Source: Taibaiella sp. (GTDB lineage Bacteria > Bacteroidota > Bacteroidia > Chitinophagales > Chitinophagaceae). Taken from it: a stretch of 5,114 nucleotides of DNA. The stretch's first letter is position 1. Each line of letters begins with the position of its first letter. The notes under the pieces are model-generated. The model was not told the origin of the DNA and did no database searches. It saw nothing but the letters and a program-made list of their open reading frames with translations. The stretch spans positions 1-5,114 of the forward strand of contig JACFNS010000218.1 of assembly GCA_019454705.1 (NCBI GenBank), written 5' to 3'. This document shows, in pieces, positions 1 through 5,114 of this stretch. A program made the position numbers and the translations under genes.

Positions 1-1
1 T

Positions 2-1096
2 AAAAACTCTCTTTTTGCAGGTTCTGTATGGATAGGCGGACGGGATGAGCAGAATAACCTGAAAGTTGCCGCGCAAACTTATCGCCAAACGGGTAATGAC
101 TACTGGCCTGGTCCGCTGGACCCGGCAACAGCTGATATAACTGAAGCGGATTGCTCTGAATGGGACCGTTTCTGGAAGGTAAACCGTGAAACAATCAATA
201 AGTTTAAACTGTTGGCTGATAAAAGTGCAGCATCGGGCGACTCTGAATTTGAAGCTATCATGCAGTGGCCTGCAAAAGGTAATACAGATGCAGTTGGACG
301 TAATCAAAACCCACTTACTCTGCACCCCGATATAGATTATGCGCCATTCATAGATGTGGATAATAACGGTATCTATGAGCCGGAAAACGGTGACTACCCC
401 GGCGACCCTGCACGTCCTAATCAGGACCTGCCCGGCGACCAGTTTATTTGGTGGGTATTTAACGATAAGGGTAATGTTAAACAACAATCTAATACTGAAG
501 GTATAGGTATAGAGGTACAGGCAAGTGCATTCGCCTTCACTACCAAAGACATGCTGAACGATGCTACGTTTTATAACTACAGGGTGATAAACCGTGGCGG
601 ACTTAGCCTGGACAGTACTTATATTTCTACATGGACGGATGCTGACCTTGGTTATTACAACGATGACTACATCGGTTGTGATACGAACAGGGGCCTGGGT
701 ATACTGTATAATGGTACCAGCGTAGATGGTACCGGCCAGGTGAACAGCTATGGCGACAGGATACCAATGGTAGGTGTCGATTTCTTTAAAGGTCCTATCA
801 GAACAAGGGAAATAAACGGCCAGACGGTGATTGATACCCTGGGCATGACCGCTTTTACATACTACAACAACGATAACTCAGTAGTAGGTAACCCCAACAA
901 TGGTATAGAGATATATAACTACATGAGTGGTTCTATCAGGAACGGCCAAAGGTTTAGTAATGATTTCAAAGGACCGAATACACCTTCCCGTGCTTATGGC
1001 GAAGGCCCGTTAACCCCATTTGTGTTTTATGGTGACCCGGGCGTACGCTCAGAATGGTCGGAGTGTACCTGCGGTAACCCCGTAGGTGACAAATGA
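2..1096 (+). CDS. Large T9SS-exported surface protein, N-terminal fragment (5' end outside window, 3' end frameshifted)
   Basis: The frame is open from base 2, so the start and the expected signal peptide lie upstream; 364 codons are visible before TGA at 1094. The TTG at 212 is an internal Leu codon, because family-like sequence continues upstream of it. Visible motifs, numbered from base 2: NSLFAGSVWIGG (about 2-13), AAQTYRQTGNDYWPGPL (about 24-40), a calcium-loop-like DVDNNGIYEPENGDYP (118-133), GDQFIWWVFNDKGN (about 145-158), TFYNYRVINR (about 189-198), a DADLGYYNDDYIGCDTNRGLG-type segment (about 213-233) and FTYYNNDNSVVGNP (285-298). From memory, these belong to a family of very long Bacteroidota surface proteins ending in a T9SS sorting domain; their molecular function is not known to me. 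The fragment ends in the middle of the family alignment and the remainder continues in another frame at 1086-3644. Family recognition is firm; role and localisation are inferred. Confidence 0.85.
   Translation, partial: KNSLFAGSVWIGGRDEQNNLKVAAQTYRQTGNDYWPGPLDPATADITEADCSEWDRFWKVNRETINKFKLLADKSAASGDSEFEAIMQWPAKGNTDAVGRNQNPLTLHPDIDYAPFIDVDNNGIYEPENGDYPGDPARPNQDLPGDQFIWWVFNDKGNVKQQSNTEGIGIEVQASAFAFTTKDMLNDATFYNYRVINRGGLSLDSTYISTWTDADLGYYNDDYIGCDTNRGLGILYNGTSVDGTGQVNSYGDRIPMVGVDFFKGPIRTREINGQTVIDTLGMTAFTYYNNDNSVVGNPNNGIEIYNYMSGSIRNGQRFSNDFKGPNTPSRAYGEGPLTPFVFYGDPGVRSEWSECTCGNPVGDK
1085..1096 (+). other. Frame break, probable short deletion at an 8-bp repeat GTGACAAA
   Basis: The upstream frame reads GGT GAC AAA TGA (Gly-Asp-Lys-stop); the downstream frame reads GTG ACA AAT GAT (Val-Thr-Asn-Asp) over the same bases. 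GTGACAAA at 1086-1093 serves both readings. In relatives as I remember them, a stretch of the type GDRR..SAGPFTL.PG.. lies between the GD(K/R) and the (V/T)NDITIG motif. Here GDK abuts TNDITIG, so about 16-20 residues appear absent. A deletion between two copies of GTGACAAA would leave exactly this sequence; with the frame offsets seen, its length must be 2 modulo 3 (for example 50, 53, 56 or 59 bp). The comparison with relatives is from memory, and a simple indel is the alternative. Confidence 0.65.
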
Positions 1097-3644
1097 TATT
1101 ACTATTGGTGCGGTATGGGTATCTGATGCAGGAGGCTGTCCCAACACGTCTTTCAGAAAGATAAGAGTGGCTGATGACCTTGCGCAATCGCTGTTTGATA
1201 ATAACTTCCAAACTATTGAAGGCCCCGAAGCGCCCAGAATGGTAGTGCGTGCTCTGGACAGGAAGCTGGTGTTTTACCTGGCTAATGATCCCATCAGCAA
1301 CAACTACCAGGAGAAATATGGTTATGATTTGAGTGAGGCTAAATACCGCGTGGTATCTCCCAAAGCCGCTAACTATGTGAAGAGCCCTGACTCATTATAT
1401 AAGTTTGAAGGATACAGGGTATTCCAGCTGAGGAGCAGGTATGTAACTGCAGCTGATATATTTGCAGAAGATGGTACAGTGGACAATAGTGTTGCTATCG
1501 AAGTATTCAAGTGTGATATCAGGAATGGCGTTACACGCGTTATTAATTATGAGAAAAACACAGATGTAAGTGATACTACTTATGTGCCGGTAATAAAGGT
1601 AGAAGGTGATGACAGTGGTATCAGGCATAGTTTTGAGATATCGCAGGATGCCTTTGCAGAAGGCGAAGAAAAACGCCTGGTTAACTATAAGAACTACTAT
1701 TTTGTGGCTGTTGCATATGCGCACAACAACTTTGCTCCATTTAACGCTAAGAGGGCTGACTCAACACAAGATTTGGCATACCTTGAGAGTTCGAAAGGAG
1801 CTGGTGGTTCACCAATAGCAGTAGTAACTGGTACGCCTAACCCCGCCAATGGCGATATGGGTACAGTACTGAACGCAGCTTATGGAGACGGTGTAATCAT
1901 TAAGAGAATAGAAGGTGCGGGTAACGGTGCCAATGCGTTGACCATGAGTGATTCTTCTGAGAATCAAGCGGTATTTGGTGTTCCCGCTGCCGGTGGCGGA
2001 ACATTGCATCAGGCGCTCCAGCCAACTTACAAAGCGGGTAACGGCCCCGTAACAGTTAAAGTTGTTGACCCGGTTAAGTTAAAGCCTTATGATTTCGAGT
2101 TGTACCTGGTATCTAACGACACCACATCGCAAATGAAAGCTGACAGCACAAGTTGGAAACTGGTAAACCTGACAACAGGTGATGTAATATACAGTGAGCG
2201 TAACCTGCAAACTGCAAATGAGCAGGTGATAGAAGATTATGGTTTCTCTGTGGCAATAGGCCAGGCCCCACGCCCCAGCGATAGCCAGGATTTGCGCAGG
2301 AACGGTATGTTGTATAACGATGTAATCTTCTCTGATCCTTCTAACCCCTGGCTGGCCGGTGTAAGCGACCAGGAAGACAGGTCTTACCTGAACTGGATCC
2401 GTTCAGGTAATAAAACTGATACATTCCGTTTGTGCAACTTTGAAGACATAAAAGGAGACTCAGCTGGACAGTATTACGAAAAACTGCTTGAGCGCTATTC
2501 TACAACATTAGGTACATGGGCTCCCTGGGCACTTGCTGCAAAAGACAGCTCAACAGCTTGCGGATTTGGTGTTGCCAGGAATGGCCACTCAGTTGCCCTG
2601 ACAGCGCTGCCAAGTGTTGATATAGTTATTACCAAGGACAAGTCGAAATGGACAAGGTCTGTAGTTTTCGAAATGAACGAAGAGCCATTACTTGCTGAAG
2701 GGCGTGTAGATAAATTCTCTGTAAGGTCTCACCAAAGCTGGAATATGGATGTAGATGCCAGTGGCAGGCCTGTTTATTCAACAATTGAAGGAGATACAGG
2801 TTACTCATGGTTCCCCGGTTACGCCATCAACCAGGAAACCGGCGAACGCTTGAACATATACTTCGGTGAAGATTCTTACCTCAAAGTTCATAATGGGGAT
2901 GACATGATCTGGAACCCAACTTCTACCATTCTGGAGGGTACCGGTGGTAACATTGCCGTAGTATTTGGTGGTAAGCATTATATATACATTGAGAATTCAA
3001 GGTATGATTCAGGCCGTGCGTTTGTTGCAGCAATCAGCCACCCCAGTGATTTCATAAGGCAAGCACGCTTTAATAAAATGGCATGGGTAGGCGTACCGTT
3101 ACTGAACTATCTGACGAATGCGAAATTGACTTCGTTAAATGACGGACTGATACCTAATGACGTAAGAATATCATTTAAGGTATCTCGCCCTTATACAAAG
3201 TATAACACTGATATTAACAACAATGGCACGTTGAGGAACAATGGATTCCCTCTGTACTATTTCAGCACCAAGGATATAGCACCAATAAAACTGGCTGATA
3301 ATGCTAATGCTGATAAAGATGCATTGCTGGACAGGATACATGCCGTGCCTAACCCTTATTATGGTTATACAGGATATGAACTCAACAGGTATGATACACG
3401 TATCAAAATCATCAACCTGCCACAGCGCGCTACTGTGAGTGTTTACTCACTGGACGGTACATTAGTGCGCAGGCTGGAGAAAGATAATGCTAATCAGTCA
3501 TTCGTTGATTGGGACATACGCAATGCAAAAGGCCTGCCTATAGCTAGCGGTATGTACCTGATACATGTGAATGCTGAGGGTATCGGTGAGAAAGTTATAC
3601 GTTGGTTTGGTGCTATGCGCCCGATAGATATTACAAACTATTAA
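1086..3644 (+). CDS. Large T9SS-exported surface protein, C-terminal fragment with type A-like sorting domain
   Basis: This 852-codon frame continues the protein that stops at 1096, shifted by +1. Its nominal GTG start at 1086 has no ribosome binding site and lies inside family-conserved sequence (TNDITIGAVWV); the first ATG (1239, residue 52) is also internal, so it is probably not an independent gene. There is no signal peptide. Conserved segments: RKIRVADDLAQSLFDNNF (24-41), GPEAPRMVVRALDRKLVFYL (46-65), DPSNPWLAGV and LNWIRSG in the middle, SVDIVITKDKSKWTR (510-524), FPGYAINQETGERLNIYFGE (576-595), DMIWNPTS (606-613), and a Ca-loop-like DINNNG (709-714) leading into LRNNGFPLYYFSTKDIAP. 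From about residue 750 an AVPNPYYGY linker leads into a beta-sandwich domain with the type A sorting pattern (GLPIASGMYLIHVNAEGIGE). It ends in an unusual tail, WFGAMRPIDITNY (840-852). Such domains direct export through the T9SS and anchoring or release at the cell surface. The gene is followed by a terminator and a PorV-like gene. Confidence 0.85.
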   Translation: MTNDITIGAVWVSDAGGCPNTSFRKIRVADDLAQSLFDNNFQTIEGPEAPRMVVRALDRKLVFYLANDPISNNYQEKYGYDLSEAKYRVVSPKAANYVKSPDSLYKFEGYRVFQLRSRYVTAADIFAEDGTVDNSVAIEVFKCDIRNGVTRVINYEKNTDVSDTTYVPVIKVEGDDSGIRHSFEISQDAFAEGEEKRLVNYKNYYFVAVAYAHNNFAPFNAKRADSTQDLAYLESSKGAGGSPIAVVTGTPNPANGDMGTVLNAAYGDGVIIKRIEGAGNGANALTMSDSSENQAVFGVPAAGGGTLHQALQPTYKAGNGPVTVKVVDPVKLKPYDFELYLVSNDTTSQMKADSTSWKLVNLTTGDVIYSERNLQTANEQVIEDYGFSVAIGQAPRPSDSQDLRRNGMLYNDVIFSDPSNPWLAGVSDQEDRSYLNWIRSGNKTDTFRLCNFEDIKGDSAGQYYEKLLERYSTTLGTWAPWALAAKDSSTACGFGVARNGHSVALTALPSVDIVITKDKSKWTRSVVFEMNEEPLLAEGRVDKFSVRSHQSWNMDVDASGRPVYSTIEGDTGYSWFPGYAINQETGERLNIYFGEDSYLKVHNGDDMIWNPTSTILEGTGGNIAVVFGGKHYIYIENSRYDSGRAFVAAISHPSDFIRQARFNKMAWVGVPLLNYLTNAKLTSLNDGLIPNDVRISFKVSRPYTKYNTDINNNGTLRNNGFPLYYFSTKDIAPIKLADNANADKDALLDRIHAVPNPYYGYTGYELNRYDTRIKIINLPQRATVSVYSLDGTLVRRLEKDNANQSFVDWDIRNAKGLPIASGMYLIHVNAEGIGEKVIRWFGAMRPIDITNY

Positions 3645-3653
3645 TAAACAACT

Positions 3654-3684
3654 ACGTTGCGGGGCAACTGCTCCGCAACGTTTT
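3654..3684 (+). terminator. Rho-independent terminator after the T9SS client gene
   Basis: A perfect 9-bp stem (ACGTTGCGG at 3654-3662 with CCGCAACGT at 3673-3681) is extended inward by a G-U, a G-C and a C-G pair to close a four-base loop AACT (3666-3669). This makes 12 pairs in all. A TTTT run (3681-3684) and an A/T-rich stretch follow at once. It lies 9 bases after the stop codon, and the remaining 27 bases before the next gene show no clear promoter. The gap between the two genes is 67 bases, so this hairpin either separates the transcription units or lowers expression of the PorV-like gene relative to its neighbour. Confidence 0.85.
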
Positions 3685-3711
3685 GAATAAAATATTTTTA
3701 TACAATCGATT

Positions 3712-4809
3712 ATGAGAAAGTTTTATACAGGTGCAGCTCTGGTTTGTTCTATGGGTTTATCTGTCGTGGCTTTTGCGGGCAATAAAGACCGTTCGGGCCA
3801 GGCAGGTGCAACACAGTTGCTAGTAAACCCCTGGGGGCAGAGTACTGGTGTATTCGGCATGAACACCGCTTATGTAGGCGGCCTAGATGCAATGAAGACC
3901 AATATCGCTGGCTTATCGCACGTAGATAAAACGCAGGTGGGCGCTGCTTATTCAAGGTACCTCGCAGGCTCCGGTGTAAGTGTCAATAACCTTGGTTTTG
4001 CACAGCGTATAGGTAGCTCCGGTGTTATCGGTGCTAATATTATGTCTATGTCTTTCGGAGAGATTACCATTACTGATTATAACAACCCTGAGGGCGGTGT
4101 AGGTAGCTACAACCCCCAGTTTTACAATGTTATGGTGGGTTATTCGCACGAATTTTCTGATAACATATCAGTAGGTGCCGGCGCTTCTTTTGTTACAGAG
4201 CAGATACCAGATGCTAAGGCTTCAGGTATAGTATTTGAAGCAGGTATACAGTATGTAACCGGTGTTGATGATAACTTCCACTTCGGGATAACACTGCGTA
4301 ACATAGGTACGGGGATGAGGTATAGCGGTAGCGGTTTCTCTATCAATAGCGAAGCCCCTGAAGATGAAACATATACTTTGAACAGGCAAATACCTTCTGA
4401 GCAGTTTGAAATGCCTACTTACCTGAATATCGGCCTGGCATACGACTTTTACCTGGATAAGAATACTGTGGCAGCAGAAGATGAGCGAAGCTCAGAAAAG
4501 CCAAAGCCTAAGCATCGCCTGACACCGATGGCTAATTTTACCTCTAACTCGTTCAACAACGACTACCTGGGTGGTGCTGTGGAATACTCTTTCAAAGAGA
4601 CATTCATGGTGCGCGGCGGTTACAGGCACGAAAATAAAATAGGTGACCAGGCGTTGAGCACAACCTTCTATACAGGCCTTTGCGCAGGTGCTACTGTACA
4701 GTTCCGTGTGGGTGAAACCGGCCCACAGCTGGCTTTCGACTACTCTTACAGGAGTACACGACGTCCCAACAATGGCATACATACATTTACCCTGCGCCTG
4801 ATGCGCTAA
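3712..4809 (+). CDS. PorV/PorQ-family outer-membrane beta-barrel protein (T9SS-associated)
   Basis: The protein has 365 residues, close to the usual length of PorV-like barrels. A clear signal peptide (MRK, then a hydrophobic stretch, then AFA|G) predicts cleavage after residue 22. The mature N-terminus carries the family signature LLVNPWGQSTGVFGMNTAYVGGLDAMKTNIAGL in pieces (36-68): NP, a Gly-rich turn, then D..K.N.AGL, as in the FadL-like PorV fold. The rest alternates polar and aromatic or aliphatic residues as in membrane strands (SVGAGASFVTEQI, FHFGITLRNIGTGMRYSG, NIGLAYDFYL), ending IHTFTLRLMR. A highly charged segment (249-269, AAEDERSSEKPKPKHR at its core) probably forms a loop. PorV proper binds the Sov/SprA translocon and delivers type A clients to the attachment machinery. 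This gene sits beside a T9SS client rather than porU, so I read it as a PorV-like paralogue dedicated to that client; that role is inferred. ATG at 3712 is chosen because the signal peptide begins there; no Shine-Dalgarno is present, as is usual in Bacteroidota. Confidence 0.85.
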   Translation: MRKFYTGAALVCSMGLSVVAFAGNKDRSGQAGATQLLVNPWGQSTGVFGMNTAYVGGLDAMKTNIAGLSHVDKTQVGAAYSRYLAGSGVSVNNLGFAQRIGSSGVIGANIMSMSFGEITITDYNNPEGGVGSYNPQFYNVMVGYSHEFSDNISVGAGASFVTEQIPDAKASGIVFEAGIQYVTGVDDNFHFGITLRNIGTGMRYSGSGFSINSEAPEDETYTLNRQIPSEQFEMPTYLNIGLAYDFYLDKNTVAAEDERSSEKPKPKHRLTPMANFTSNSFNNDYLGGAVEYSFKETFMVRGGYRHENKIGDQALSTTFYTGLCAGATVQFRVGETGPQLAFDYSYRSTRRPNNGIHTFTLRLMR

Positions 4810-4836
4810 GTAAATAAAATTTGTAACTTTACTTTT

Positions 4837-4874
4837 TGCAACGCTTCTGTAACTACAGGGGCGTTGCATTTTTT
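4837..4874 (+). terminator. Rho-independent terminator after the PorV-like gene
   Basis: TGCAACGC (4837-4844) pairs with GCGTTGCA (4861-4868). The stem continues inward through two T-G pairs and four Watson-Crick pairs (TTCTGT with ACAGGG) to a four-base loop AACT (4851-4854), giving 14 pairs. Six T residues follow (4869-4874). The hairpin begins 27 bases after the PorV-like stop codon and ends 24 bases before the greA start, so greA would need a promoter very close to its start or one that overlaps the hairpin. On the minus strand the stem is followed by only five A residues, so it acts in one direction only. Confidence 0.88.
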
Positions 4875-4898
4875 ACAAAATCCTAAACTATAATTCAT

Positions 4899-5114
4899 AT
4901 GTCAGGATTGAACTATGTAACACAGGAGACATTAGACCAGATGAGGGACGAGCTGAACAAGCTCAAAACAACAGGCAGGGCTGAAATAGCACGTGCCATA
5001 GCAGAGGCACGTGAAAAAGGTGACCTTAAAGAAAATGCTGAATATGATGCAGCTAAGGAAGCACAGGGCTACCATGAAGCTAAAATCGCAAAACTGGAAG
5101 CAGCAGTGGCGACA
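4899..5114 (+). CDS. greA: Transcription elongation factor GreA (3' end outside window)
   Basis: The first 72 residues of GreA are present and the window ends inside the gene (the family is about 158 residues). They form the N-terminal antiparallel coiled coil that enters the RNA polymerase secondary channel. Residues 31-56 (ARAIAEAREKGDLKENAEYD and on) match the family's coiled-coil tip, including the two acidic residues Asp42 and Glu45, equivalent to E. coli Asp41 and Glu44. These help hold the catalytic metal so that polymerase can cut backtracked RNA and restart. The start is ATG at 4899: the spacing from there to the tip fits the E. coli protein within one residue, and a terminator lies just upstream. 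No Shine-Dalgarno is visible; the leader is A/T-rich (CTAAACTATAATTCAT). It is functionally unrelated to the secretion genes before it. Confidence 0.97.
   Translation, partial: MSGLNYVTQETLDQMRDELNKLKTTGRAEIARAIAEAREKGDLKENAEYDAAKEAQGYHEAKIAKLEAAVAT

Noticed and set aside
1086..1096. Programmed +1 frameshift at AAA TGA, comparable to the release factor 2 gene.
   Set aside because: There is no slippery codon of the CUU type and no Shine-Dalgarno-like stimulator upstream, and a conserved block also seems to be missing, which frameshifting would not explain.
1093..1096. ATGA overlap of stop and start, suggesting two translationally coupled genes.
   Set aside because: The ATG at 1093 is in the third frame, not the frame of the downstream piece, and the downstream piece begins in the middle of a conserved domain with no signal peptide.
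3693..3700. TATTTTTA as a -7 element for the PorV-like gene.
   Set aside because: It matches only because the region is A/T-rich, lacks the final G and has no -33 TTG at the right spacing.
3739..3747. Cys12 in the signal peptide of the PorV-like protein as a lipobox (ALVC).
   Set aside because: The residue before Cys is Val rather than Gly, Ala or Ser, and a good A-F-A cleavage site follows at residue 22.
4482..4494. Small inverted repeat TGAGC-GAA-GCTCA.
   Set aside because: It has five pairs within a coding region and no T run, so it is most likely chance.
4824..4832. TAACTTTAC as a Bacteroidota -7 element (TAnnTTTG) for greA.
   Set aside because: The final G is replaced by A, there is no TTG at the expected distance upstream, and a start here would place the terminator inside the greA leader. 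It is possible but unsupported.
966..4869. Several minus-strand and off-frame open frames of 65-125 codons.
   Set aside because: They lie within the clear plus-strand genes, have low-complexity or Cys/Arg/Ser-rich shadow composition, no recognisable motifs and no start signals.

Overview
The window looks like the chromosome of a member of Bacteroidota, most likely near Chitinophagaceae or the wider Chitinophagales. This placement is inferred from a type IX secretion (T9SS) client with a type A-like C-terminal domain, a PorV/PorQ-family barrel beside it, the absence of Shine-Dalgarno sequences, and A/T-rich leaders before the genes. All genes lie on the plus strand. I saw no RNA genes, mobile elements, CRISPR arrays or long repeats.

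Layout. Positions 2-3644 hold one very large exported protein of a family found widely in Bacteroidota. Its start lies before the window, and its reading frame is broken near 1086-1096. The upstream piece (2-1096) ends at a TGA. The downstream piece (1086-3644) carries on in the +1 frame and ends in a T9SS-type sorting domain. At the break I see an 8-bp sequence, GTGACAAA, that reads sensibly in both frames, and a conserved block of roughly 16-20 residues expected from relatives seems to be missing. I read this as a short deletion between direct repeats rather than two genes. A strong intrinsic terminator follows (3654-3684). Next is a 365-residue PorV/PorQ-like outer-membrane barrel (3712-4809), a second strong terminator (4837-4874), and the first 72 codons of greA (4899 to the window end).

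How the genes fit together. PorV-type barrels are outer-membrane parts of the T9SS that accept or shuttle clients with type A C-terminal domains. A large T9SS client directly followed by a PorV-like paralogue suggests a dedicated client/carrier pair. If the frame break is real, the secreted client is split: the N-terminal half has no sorting domain and the C-terminal half has no signal peptide, so neither half could follow the normal export route. greA is an unrelated housekeeping gene with its own transcription unit.
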